Of a stretch of 37,010 nucleotides of DNA, positions 23,268 to 30,918 are shown in pieces. This DNA comes from Acidobacteriota bacterium (GTDB lineage Bacteria > Acidobacteriota > Thermoanaerobaculia > Gp7-AA8): NCBI GenBank assembly GCA_019242175.1, contig JAFAVZ010000485.1:1-37010 (forward strand). Direction: 5' to 3'. The notes beneath the pieces are model-generated. The model was not told where the DNA came from, did no database searches, and worked only from the letters and a program-made list of their open reading frames with translations. Within the stretch, counting starts at the first letter, position 1. Each line of letters begins with the position of its first letter. Position numbers and translations under genes: made by a program.

Positions 23268-24326
23268 ATGAAGAAGCTCATCACCTTCACGATCGTCTGG
23301 TTGACTGTGATCACCGTCGCGCACATGACGCTCAACGTCAATTGGGCGGTGCTCCTCAACGACCGTTTGCCGGAGAGCAAGCGCAAGCTGAACGTCGCTT
23401 ACATCCCGGTGACGTGTCATCTCGCGTGCCCGGTCACCGACTACATCTCAGCCTACTCGGAGTCCGGCCAGATCTTCGTGCCGCGCATGTTCCAGGGCTT
23501 CCCGGAAATCAAGGAAGCATTGATGGCGAACAAGATGCAGGCCGCCTTCATGGTCGCGCCGATGGCGGTCGCCTTGAAGGCCCAGGGCGTTCCGGTCAAG
23601 ATCGTCTACCTCGGCCATCGCTACGGCAGCGCGGTCGTCGTGCAGAAGAAAGGGCCGGTGCACAAGTTCTCCGACCTGCGCGGCAAAACGGTCGCGATTC
23701 CGAGCCGCTTCTCCGACGAGCGCCTCATCCTCTTCAAGGCGGCGAAGGACAACGGCGTCGACATGAAGGACGTGCATCTCGTCGAGATGGCGCCGCCCGA
23801 CGTCGCGGGCGCGCTCGCCGCAGGGGCGATCGACGGGTTCTCGATGGGCGAGCCGTTCCCATCGCAGTCCGAGATGTCCGGCTACGGCCGCGTGCTCTTT
23901 CATGCGCGGCAATACTGGCCGGACTACATGAGCTGCGTGTTGGTGGTGCGTGAGGACATCATCGACAAACGTCCCGACGCGGTGCAGGTGCTGGTCGACG
24001 GCGTCGCCCGTTCGGGCCTGTGGCTCGAAGACGGAAACCGACGCCGCGCACATCGCGAGCACGCGGCGGATTTCGTCGGCCGCTATTACTACCGCCAGGA
24101 TCCGCGCCTCTTGCGCTGGGCGCTGCTCAATCCCGCCGACCGCGTGATGTACGAGCCGCTCTCGCCGCGCAAGAAGGACTTCGAGCTCGTCGTGAGCCTG
24201 ATGCGCGAGACCGGCGTGCTCGATCACTACATCCCGTTCGAGGACTACGTCGATACGCGCTTCGCGGAGGGATCGATGGGACAGACGGCCTGGCGTTACG
24301 AGGCGGGAGCGACGAAGGCTTGGTGA
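23268..24326 (+). CDS. ABC transporter substrate-binding protein (NrtA/SsuA-like)
   Basis: A 352-residue protein in the NMT1/SsuA/NrtA class. It has an N-terminal hydrophobic segment (about residues 4-23, LITFTIVWLTVITVAHMTLN) without a clear signal-peptidase or lipobox site, so it may stay anchored in the membrane, facing outward. The mature part starts LNVAYIPVTCHLACPVTDY: two cysteines four apart lie in the segment that in NrtA-like proteins carries the first ligand-binding residues. Also typical are ALMANKMQAAFMVAPMAVAL, SDLRGKTVAIPSRFSDE and a specificity loop with GFSMGEPFP. Start ATG 23268 has weak support from a ribosome site; it follows the hairpin at 23186-23252. Its stop codon (TGG TGA) is the first part of the repeat array. 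Confidence 0.88.
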   Translation: MKKLITFTIVWLTVITVAHMTLNVNWAVLLNDRLPESKRKLNVAYIPVTCHLACPVTDYISAYSESGQIFVPRMFQGFPEIKEALMANKMQAAFMVAPMAVALKAQGVPVKIVYLGHRYGSAVVVQKKGPVHKFSDLRGKTVAIPSRFSDERLILFKAAKDNGVDMKDVHLVEMAPPDVAGALAAGAIDGFSMGEPFPSQSEMSGYGRVLFHARQYWPDYMSCVLVVREDIIDKRPDAVQVLVDGVARSGLWLEDGNRRRAHREHAADFVGRYYYRQDPRLLRWALLNPADRVMYEPLSPRKKDFELVVSLMRETGVLDHYIPFEDYVDTRFAEGSMGQTAWRYEAGATKAW

Positions 24327-24877
24327 GCGGGCGTCCCGCCCGCAGGCCGCGGCACGTCCCGTGCCGCGGCTACGTGGCTACGTACCGTCGATAGCCGCGG
24401 CTACGTGGCTACGTACCGTCGATAGCCGCGGCTACGTGGCTACGTACGGTCGATAGCCGCCGGGCGGGACGCCCGTCGGCCCGCGGGCGAGACGCCCGCT
24501 CACCACGGCCCGTCCCGTGCTGCGGCTACGTGGCTACGTACGGTCGATAGCCGCCGGGCGGGACGCCCGTCGGCCCGCGGGCGGGACACCCGCTCAGCAC
24601 GGCCCGTCCCGTGCCGCGGCTACGTGGCTACGTACCGTCGATAGCCGCCGGGCGGGACGCCCGTCGGCCCGCGGGCGAGACGCCCGCTCACCGCGGCCCG
24701 TCCCGTGCTGTGGCTACGTGCCTAACGTACCGTCGATAGCCGCCGGGCGGGACGCCCGTCGGCCCGCGGGCGGGACGCCCGCTCACCGCGGCACGTCCCG
24801 TGCGGCGGCTACGTGGCTAATGTACAGTCGATAGCCGTCGGGCGGGACGCCCGTCGGCCCGCGGGCGAGACGCCCGC
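24327..24877. repeat. Type D tandem repeat array (31-bp and 94-bp periods)
   Basis: There is no gene in these 551 bp. The word CGATAG recurs at 24389, 24420, 24451, 24545, 24639, 24734 and 24829: two steps of 31 bp and four of 94-95 bp. The long unit equals the short one plus a palindrome-rich insert. Hairpins include GCGGGCG/CGCCCGC and GCCGCGGCACG/CGTGCCGCGGC. Each long unit contains TGGTGAGCGGGC or a close variant on the minus strand. The array runs exactly from the stop of the substrate-binding gene to the stop of rsmA, two convergent genes. Confidence 0.9.
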
Positions 24878-25627
24878 TCACCACGCCGCCGCAGCGCGAA
24901 GTCGTTCGAACTCCTCGAGGGACATCTCCTCGGCGCGCGCGTTGTCATCGATGGATGCAGTGCGCATGGCGGTCAAGACATCCTCCCGCGTCGCGTTGCG
25001 ATAGCTCACGAGGTTGTTAAGCAACTTCTTGCGCCGCATCCGGAACGAAGCGCTGATCAACGCGTTCAACTCCTCGGACGCGAAGGGCTTGCGGTCGGGA
25101 TCGAGGACGACGACCGCGCTGCGCACTTTCGGCGGCGGAAAGAACGAGCCGGGGTCGAGCGTCAGAAGCGTGCGCGCTTTCGCGTAGAGCTGCACGAAGA
25201 GCGTGAGATAGCCATACGCCTCGTCGCCCGGCTTCGCGACGAGCCGGTCGGCGACTTCCTTCTGCAGCATGAAGACCGCGCGGCGGCAGTGCGGGTCGGC
25301 GATGATCCGGCGCAGGATCGGCGTCCCGACGTTGTACGGCAGGTTTCCAACGGCGCGAAACGGCCGGTCCGGCAACGGCGCCTCGACGGCGTCGACATTG
25401 ACGATCGCCTCGCCGTACTTCCCACGCAATCGCGCCGCGAGCTCCGGGTCGATCTCCCACGCGAGAAAGTCTCCGCCGAGAGCGACGAGCTTCTCGGTGA
25501 GCACGCCTTCCCCCGGCCCGACCTCGAGGACGAGCTCGCCCGGCTCCGGCTCGACCGCCGCAACGATGCGGTCGACCGCCCCACGATTTCGCAGAAAGTT
25601 CTGACCCCACTTCTTTTTCGGGCGCAT
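24878..25627 (-). CDS. rsmA: 16S rRNA adenine dimethyltransferase RsmA (KsgA)
   Basis: A 249-residue methyltransferase that dimethylates two adjacent adenines near the 3' end of 16S rRNA. The start at ATG 25627 gives MRPKKKWGQNFL, matching the family's conserved KKxxGQNFL motif. SAM-binding motif I is LEVGPGEGVLTEKL and motif IV is NLPYNVGTPIL. The region FMLQKEVADRL followed by SSFPPPKVxS-type FFPPPKVRSAVV is characteristic, and the C-terminal helical domain begins at SASFRMRRKKLLNNL. The stop (TGG TGA) and last few codons are part of the type D repeat consensus, so the protein's last residues may have been set by the repeat. It diverges from moxR with a 25-bp gap. Confidence 0.96.
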   Translation of the reverse strand: MRPKKKWGQNFLRNRGAVDRIVAAVEPEPGELVLEVGPGEGVLTEKLVALGGDFLAWEIDPELAARLRGKYGEAIVNVDAVEAPLPDRPFRAVGNLPYNVGTPILRRIIADPHCRRAVFMLQKEVADRLVAKPGDEAYGYLTLFVQLYAKARTLLTLDPGSFFPPPKVRSAVVVLDPDRKPFASEELNALISASFRMRRKKLLNNLVSYRNATREDVLTAMRTASIDDNARAEEMSLEEFERLRAAAAW

Positions 25628-25652
25628 CGGCGACGATAGACTAGCCCACCTC

Positions 25653-26618
25653 ATGGACCAGGCCACCGCAAACCAACAGACCGAGCAGGCGCACGAGACG
25701 CTGGCCCGGCTGCGCGCCGAAGTCGGGCGCGTGGTCGTCGGGCAGGCGGTCGTCGTCGACCGGCTCCTCATCGCGCTCCTCGTGCGCGGGCACGTCCTCG
25801 TCGAGGGGCTGCCGGGGCTGGCGAAGACGCTCCTCGTCAAGACCCTGGCCTCCGCGATCGACGGCTCCTCGAAGCGCATCCAGTTCACGCCCGACCTTCT
25901 GCCGGCGGACATCACCGGCACGCTCATCTTCGATCCCGCCGGCCGCAACTTCACCCCGCGCCTCGGACCCATCTTCGCCAACTTCGTCCTCGCCGATGAG
26001 ATCAACCGCGCGCCGGCGAAAGTGCAGTCGGCCTTGCTCGAGGCGATGCAGGAGCGGCAGGTGACGATCGGCGACACGTCGTATGTCTTGCCCGATCCGT
26101 TCGTCGTGATCGCCACGCAGAATCCGATCGAGCACGAAGGGACGTACGCGCTCCCCGAGGCGCAGGTCGATCGGTTCGTGATGAAGCTGCGCGTCGATTA
26201 CCCGACGGCGGATGAAGAGCTGCGCATGCTCGCGATGTACCTCGATCCGACGTCGGAGCGGCCGACGGTCCGGCGCGTGTTGCAGCTCGATCAGGTGCAC
26301 GCGGTGGCGAAGCTCGCCGCGAAGGTGCACGTCGACGAGCGCATCGGCAAGTACGTCGTCGAGCTCGTCGGCGCGACGCGCAAGCCGTCGCCGCACGTCT
26401 CGTTCGGAGCGTCGCCGCGCGCGACGCTCGCGTTGGCGCACGTCGCGAAGGCGTACGCGTTCCTGCAGGGCCGCGCGTTCGTGATCCCGGAAGACGTCAA
26501 GGCGATCGCGCACGACGTTTTGCGCCACAGGCTCGTGCTCAGTTACGAGGCGGCGGCCGAGGGGATGACGGCGGATCGGCTGATCGACGGCGTGCTCGGA
26601 GCCGTGCGCGTCCCGTGA
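25653..26618 (+). CDS. MoxR-type AAA+ ATPase
   Basis: A 321-residue AAA+ ATPase of the MoxR family, which works with VWA-domain proteins as a chaperone or metal-insertion machine. Walker A is GLPGLAKT (52-59), Walker B is VLADEIN (112-118), and sensor 1 is IATQNP. The family stretches RIQFTPDLLPADITGT and ATQNPIEHEGTYALPEAQVDRF are intact. Cytoplasmic. Its stop overlaps the DUF58 gene by 4 bases (GTGA), so it is the first gene of the eight-gene chain to 33103. Start ATG 25653 is the only reasonable candidate; the 25-bp gap from the divergent rsmA must hold both promoters. Confidence 0.95.
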   Translation: MDQATANQQTEQAHETLARLRAEVGRVVVGQAVVVDRLLIALLVRGHVLVEGLPGLAKTLLVKTLASAIDGSSKRIQFTPDLLPADITGTLIFDPAGRNFTPRLGPIFANFVLADEINRAPAKVQSALLEAMQERQVTIGDTSYVLPDPFVVIATQNPIEHEGTYALPEAQVDRFVMKLRVDYPTADEELRMLAMYLDPTSERPTVRRVLQLDQVHAVAKLAAKVHVDERIGKYVVELVGATRKPSPHVSFGASPRATLALAHVAKAYAFLQGRAFVIPEDVKAIAHDVLRHRLVLSYEAAAEGMTADRLIDGVLGAVRVP

Positions 26619-27508
26619 TTTTCCGGCGCAAGGAGCCGCAGCTCCGCGAGCCGCTCGCGCGGCGGGTGCTCGATCTGGAGATCGTGAGCGCGCGCCTCAT
26701 CCGGGCCGGCTTCGCGGGCGACTATCACTCCGCATTCCACGGGCGTGGGATCGAGTTCTCGCAGGTGCGCGAGTACCAGCCGGGCGACGACATCCGCACG
26801 ATCGACTGGAACGTCACGGCGCGCAGCGGAGTGCCGCACGTGAAGGAGTTCATCGAAGAACGCGACCTGACGGTGCTGATCGCCGTCGACATCTCCGGCT
26901 CGATGGCGTTCGGCTCGATCGACTGGCGGAAGTGCGACACCGCCGCCGAGCTCGCGGCCGTCTTCGCGTTTTCCGCGGTGCAGAGCTCCGACCGCGTCGG
27001 GCTCTTGCTCTTCTCGAACAACGTGCGCAGCTATCTGCCGCCGCGGCGCGGACGAGGACATGCGCAAGTCATCGTGCGCGCGGCGGTCGACGCCGCGATG
27101 CGGGGCTGTTCCGGGAACGCGGACCTCGAGTACGCGTCCGCATTTCTCGAACGGGTGAATGCGAAGCGCGCGGTGGTCATCGTTCTGTCCGACTTCCTCG
27201 ATCTCGATTTCGAGAAAACGTTGCGCCGGTTGAATCGGCGTCACGACGTGATCGCGATCCAGATCGACGATCCGCGCGAGGATCACTTTCCGCCGCGCGG
27301 ACTGGCGCGGCTCGTCGACGCCGAGACCGGCGAGGCGCGGCTCGTCGATCTGCGCAAGGTCGATCTCGTGCGCCGCGCGCGCACGCGCCATCAGCAGCTC
27401 GAACGCCGTTTCCGAGCGGCAAACGTCGACCATCTGCGCGTCTGGACGGCAATGCCGTACGATCGCGAGCTGTTGCGGTTTTTCCGGGAGCGCGCTCTCC
27501 GCCGATGA
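26615..27508 (+). CDS. DUF58 domain protein
   Basis: A 297-residue cytoplasmic protein starting with GTG 26615 that overlaps the moxR stop. The DUF58 hallmark is GRGIEFSQVREYQPGDDIRT (about 43-62) with IDWNVTARSG. A von Willebrand A-like fold with the metal-site motif DISGS (92-96) and a later LVDxRKVDL segment complete it. DUF58 proteins nearly always sit next to moxR in Bat-type operons and are presumed partners of the ATPase. It has no membrane helix. Its stop overlaps the next ATG (ATGA). Confidence 0.93.
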   Translation: MIFRRKEPQLREPLARRVLDLEIVSARLIRAGFAGDYHSAFHGRGIEFSQVREYQPGDDIRTIDWNVTARSGVPHVKEFIEERDLTVLIAVDISGSMAFGSIDWRKCDTAAELAAVFAFSAVQSSDRVGLLLFSNNVRSYLPPRRGRGHAQVIVRAAVDAAMRGCSGNADLEYASAFLERVNAKRAVVIVLSDFLDLDFEKTLRRLNRRHDVIAIQIDDPREDHFPPRGLARLVDAETGEARLVDLRKVDLVRRARTRHQQLERRFRAANVDHLRVWTAMPYDRELLRFFRERALRR

Positions 27509-28227
27509 TCCCCGTCCTTCTCCTCGCCGCCGTCACCGTCACGTTCCAGCCGGCGAAGCCGACGATCGGCGATCCGATCGCCCTCCAGTTCCCCGGCGCA
27601 GTGCGCCTCGACGAGTCGCCGCAGTACGAGATCGTTTCGCAACAAGGCAACCGCGCCGTCGTGCGCACCTTTCGCGCGCGACCCATCGAGATCCACGGCA
27701 CGCTCGAGGGCGCGCCGTTCCGCGATCTCCTGATCCCGATTCATTCGGTGCTCAAGGGGAACGACAAGCTCGACCCGGCGCCGCTCGAGCCGCCGCATGC
27801 CGTGCCGTATCCGCGCGAGCCTTGGTACTGGCTCGGCGGCGCGCTCCTCGTCGCAGCCGCGATCTGGACGCTCGTGGCGCTGCTGGCGAAACGGCGCGCG
27901 AGGAAGGCGGCCGAGCCGCCGCTCACGCCGCTCGAACAATTCCGGCGCAGCGTGCTCGCGTTGCAGCCGACGTCGCCCATGCCTTGGGCGCAACTCGCCG
28001 ACGCCACGCGCGCCTATCTCGCGATGGGCGACGAGTTGACGACGACGCAGCTCTTGCAACGGGTCACCGTGGGACGGGAGATCGTCGCGGAGATCCTGCG
28101 CCAGGGCGACTACGAGAAGTTCTCGCCGTGGGGCGCGCCGCAAGGCGACTTCGAGACGTTGCGCGCGAAGGCGCTGGAACTGCCCGCGCTGTTCGAGCCG
28201 CCAACGGTGGAGGAGCAGGCGGCATGA
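27505..28227 (+). CDS. Bat-operon single-pass membrane protein (DUF4381-like position)
   Basis: A 240-residue protein starting at ATG 27505, overlapping the DUF58 stop. A short hydrophobic N-terminus (MIPVLLLAAVTVTF) leads to a small Ig-like region (KPTIGDPIALQFPGAV, PIEIHGTLEGAPFRDLLIPI). One membrane helix lies at about residues 108-130 (YWLGGALLVAAAIWTLVALLA), followed by a basic stop-transfer stretch (KRRARKA). A cytoplasmic helical domain follows (TPLEQFRRSVLALQP, WAQLADATRAYLAM, TTTQLLQ). Between DUF58 and VWA genes many bacteria have a DUF4381 protein; this one is longer and looks like a miniature of BatD, with the same Ig plus helix plus helical tail order. Family membership is not certain. 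Confidence 0.7.
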   Translation: MIPVLLLAAVTVTFQPAKPTIGDPIALQFPGAVRLDESPQYEIVSQQGNRAVVRTFRARPIEIHGTLEGAPFRDLLIPIHSVLKGNDKLDPAPLEPPHAVPYPREPWYWLGGALLVAAAIWTLVALLAKRRARKAAEPPLTPLEQFRRSVLALQPTSPMPWAQLADATRAYLAMGDELTTTQLLQRVTVGREIVAEILRQGDYEKFSPWGAPQGDFETLRAKALELPALFEPPTVEEQAA

Positions 28228-29231
28228 CGCGGTTCGCCACGCCGTGGGCTCTGCTCCTCGCGTTGCTCGTCGTCGCGCGCATCGTCTTGCTGATCTTCGA
28301 TCGCCGCGCGCGCTTCGGCACGTTTGCGTTCTCCTCGTTCTCGCTGTTGCCGGCGAAAGGTGGCTGGCGTGTTGCGACCGCCTGGCTTCCGTTTCTTCTC
28401 GAGATGCTGGGCCTGTTGCTCGTGATCGTCGCGCTCGCGCGTCCGCAGCGCGTGCAGCGCCTCGCGACGAACGACCGGTATGGCATCGACATCGTCATCG
28501 CCCTCGACGCGTCCGGATCCATGGCCGCCGAGGATTTTCGGCCGAAGAACCGGTTCACGGTGGCGAAGGAGCTGATCGGCGACTTCATCCATCGCCGTAC
28601 GGACGATCGCATCGGCATCGTCACGTTCGGCGTGCGCGCAGCGACGCGCGTGCCGGTCACGTACGACCGCGAGATCGCCGAGGCGATTCTCGACAAGGCC
28701 GAGGTGGGGGAGAACGGCGATGGCACGGCGATCGGGCATGCGATCGCGACGGCGGTGAATCGCGTACGCACGTCGAAGGCGCACAGTCGCGTGATCATTC
28801 TCGTGACGGACGGCGTCAACAACTCCGGCTCGATCGATCCGATCGTCGCCGCGCGGCTCGCGGCGCGCAACGGGATCAAGATCTACACGATCGGCGTGGG
28901 CAGCGAAGGCTCCGTGCCGTTGCCTATCAAGCGCCAGAATCCGTTCACGGGCGAAGTCGAAACGGTCTACACGAGCATCCGCGGCGAGCTCGATGAGAAG
29001 TCGCTGGCGACGATCGCGCAATCGACCGGCGGCGAGTTCTTCCGCGCCACCGACGCCCGCGCCATGTCCGACGTCCTCGGCCGCATCGATCGCCTGGAGA
29101 AGACGCGGCTCACCGCGCCGAAGTCGGAGAAGATCGACGAGCTGTACGTGATGCCGCTCGCCTACGGGTTGGCGCTCGTCGCACTCTCGCTCCTCGGCGG
29201 AGAAACGCTCTGGCAGAAGGTGCCCGCATGA
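28224..29231 (+). CDS. batA: VWA-domain membrane protein BatA-like
   Basis: A 335-residue protein with two N-terminal helices (WALLLALLVVARIVLLIF; LPFLLEMLGLLLVIVALA), a VWA domain and a C-terminal helix (PLAYGLALVALSLLGGE). The complete metal-ion-dependent adhesion site DxSxS is DASGS (95-99), with the later Thr and Asp of the site in GDGTAIGHAI and LVTDGVNN. This is the layout of BatA: the VWA domain lies in the periplasm between anchors. Start ATG 28224 overlaps the previous stop (ATGA), and its stop overlaps the next ATG. Bat proteins were first linked to aerotolerance in Bacteroides; the molecular role is uncertain. Confidence 0.92.
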   Translation: MTRFATPWALLLALLVVARIVLLIFDRRARFGTFAFSSFSLLPAKGGWRVATAWLPFLLEMLGLLLVIVALARPQRVQRLATNDRYGIDIVIALDASGSMAAEDFRPKNRFTVAKELIGDFIHRRTDDRIGIVTFGVRAATRVPVTYDREIAEAILDKAEVGENGDGTAIGHAIATAVNRVRTSKAHSRVIILVTDGVNNSGSIDPIVAARLAARNGIKIYTIGVGSEGSVPLPIKRQNPFTGEVETVYTSIRGELDEKSLATIAQSTGGEFFRATDARAMSDVLGRIDRLEKTRLTAPKSEKIDELYVMPLAYGLALVALSLLGGETLWQKVPA

Positions 29232-30280
29232 GCCGGCACGGCCGGCAGCGCTTGTTGGCCAAGCCTGTGCGAGGCTTCCTGTTCTCGCCGGCCTTGATGG
29301 GCGCGATGACGTCTGGCGATGTCCTCGGCAGCTTCCGCGCGCCCGAGCTGCTCTGGCTCCTCATCCTCGTGCCGTTCGCGCTCGCGTTTCTCGTCGTGCG
29401 CGAACGCGACCGGCGGCGCGTTGCGCGGCGGTTCGTCTCCGAGCGGTTGCGCGGCGTCGCGAACGCGGCGCGCCCGGCGCGTCCGTGGATTCTCGGCATC
29501 GCGATCCTCGCCGCGCTCATCGCATTCGCCGGCCCGCGGGCGGGCTTCACGAACGTTCCGATCACCGAGCGAGAGTCGAATCGCGTCATCGCGATCGACG
29601 TCTCGAACAGCATGGCGGCGGAGGACATCGGGACTTCGCGGCTCGCCGGCGCGAAGGCGTTGGCAAAGCGGTTGATCGATGCCCATGCGGGACGCGTCGG
29701 CTTGATCGAGTTCGAGTCGGGCGCAGATGTCATCTCGCCGTTGACGACGGACTCCGAGGCGGTGATTGCGCTGCTCGACACGATCCAGCCCGGTGACGTC
29801 GGCCGCCCCGGCTCCGACCTCGGTGCCGCCATCGACGCCGCCGCGCGCGTGACGACCTCCGATCCCGGCCAACGGGCGGACGTCGTGCTGATCAGCGACG
29901 GAGAAGACCAGGGCTCGCGTCTGCGCGAGGCGATGGCGAACGCGAAGGAACGCGGGATCGCCGTCCACACGATCCTCGTCGGCTCGCCGAACGGCGCGAC
30001 GATCCCGGCGCCGGACGGCGTCCTGCACGACGATTCCGGCCAGGTCGTCACGACGTACGCGCGCGGCGATCTGCTCCAGACGATCGCGCGCACGACGAAC
30101 GGCTTGTTCCTCGAGAATCCGTTCGCCGAGCACGGCCTCGACCCGCTTGTCGCCCGTCGCGGCCTCGGCAAAGCCAAAGAGCGCCAGGTGCGCGTGCCGA
30201 TCGATCGTTACCAGTGGCCGCTCGCGGCCGCGTTCGCGTTGTTCCTTCTCGGGTCGCTCGCCCATCGAGGTGCCGAATGA
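29228..30280 (+). CDS. batB: VWA-domain membrane protein BatB-like
   Basis: A 350-residue paralogue of the previous gene. It has helix 1 at about residues 41-57 (LLWLLILVPFALAFLVV), helix 2 at about 86-101 (PWILGIAILAALIAFAG), a VWA domain with DVSNS (124-128) and LISDGED, and a final helix (PLAAAFALFLLGSLA). Start ATG 29228 is fixed by the ATGA overlap, but it adds about 30 residues (GRQRLLAKPVRGFLFSP) before the usual BatB start. In-frame ATGs at 29297 and 29306 would give the more normal SGDVLGSFRAPELLW beginning. Its stop overlaps the TPR gene. Confidence 0.9.
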   Translation: MSRHGRQRLLAKPVRGFLFSPALMGAMTSGDVLGSFRAPELLWLLILVPFALAFLVVRERDRRRVARRFVSERLRGVANAARPARPWILGIAILAALIAFAGPRAGFTNVPITERESNRVIAIDVSNSMAAEDIGTSRLAGAKALAKRLIDAHAGRVGLIEFESGADVISPLTTDSEAVIALLDTIQPGDVGRPGSDLGAAIDAAARVTTSDPGQRADVVLISDGEDQGSRLREAMANAKERGIAVHTILVGSPNGATIPAPDGVLHDDSGQVVTTYARGDLLQTIARTTNGLFLENPFAEHGLDPLVARRGLGKAKERQVRVPIDRYQWPLAAAFALFLLGSLAHRGAE

Positions 30281-30918
30281 TTGCCGCGTTGCTGATGGTC
30301 ATCTCGTTCTCGGAGCTGTGGCAACGCGCGACGCGCGAGACGAGCTCGTACGCGGCGAACGCGCGCGGCGTGAAACAGTACGCGCAGAAGAAGTTCGCCG
30401 ACGCGGAGCAGTCGTTCGGCACGGCGGCGAAGACGCAGCCGTCTGCCGCACACGCGTTCAATCTCGGGACGACGCAGATTGCGGCGGGGCGGCGGGAGGA
30501 GGGGGCGACGACGCTCGGCAAGGCGATGGCCGATCCGTCGCTGAAAGCGGGCGCGTTGTACAACCGCGGCAATGCGGCGCTCGCGGCGAAGTCGTTCGAC
30601 TACGCGATCCGCGATTACACCGAGGCGCTGAAGCTGCGGCCGCATGACCTCAACATCAAACGGAACCTCGAGATCGCGCAGATCCAGAAGCAGCAGCAAC
30701 AACAGAGCGACAGCGGCCAGAGCCAGAACCAGCAGGGCTCCAACTCGAATCGCCAGAAGCCCGCGCCGAAGAGCATGGGCGAGGGCCAGCAGACGACGCC
30801 GTCGGAAGGCGGGGAGTCGCAGCTCGATTCGCTTCTGCGCAGCGTGCAGCAACAGGAGCAGGAAGAGCTGGCGCGGATGAAACGCCAACGCGCCGGCAGG
30901 CAGAAGGTCGGATGGTGA
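30277..30918 (+). CDS. batC: TPR-repeat protein BatC-like
   Basis: A 213-residue protein beginning with a short hydrophobic stretch (MIAALLMVISF), probably a signal or anchor. Three TPR-like repeats follow (YAQKKFADAEQSFGTAAKTQ, AFNLGTTQIAAGRREEG, LYNRGNAALAAKSFDYAIR), the last with the classical ALKLRPHDLNIKRNLEIAQ. A Gln-rich, low-complexity tail covers about 150-200 (QKQQQQQSDSGQSQNQQ). TPR proteins with such tails are the BatC partner of VWA Bat proteins. ATG 30277 overlaps the batB stop (ATGA). The gene ends TGG TGA GCGGG, the same string found at other repeat-flanked gene ends, and its end overlaps the next start (ATG 30912). Confidence 0.85.
   Translation: MIAALLMVISFSELWQRATRETSSYAANARGVKQYAQKKFADAEQSFGTAAKTQPSAAHAFNLGTTQIAAGRREEGATTLGKAMADPSLKAGALYNRGNAALAAKSFDYAIRDYTEALKLRPHDLNIKRNLEIAQIQKQQQQQSDSGQSQNQQGSNSNRQKPAPKSMGEGQQTTPSEGGESQLDSLLRSVQQQEQEELARMKRQRAGRQKVGW

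Noticed and set aside
24327-24877. Possible CRISPR array
   Set aside because: The repeat periods are 31 and 94 bp with no unique spacers between copies, and no cas gene is in the window; it is a plain tandem repeat.
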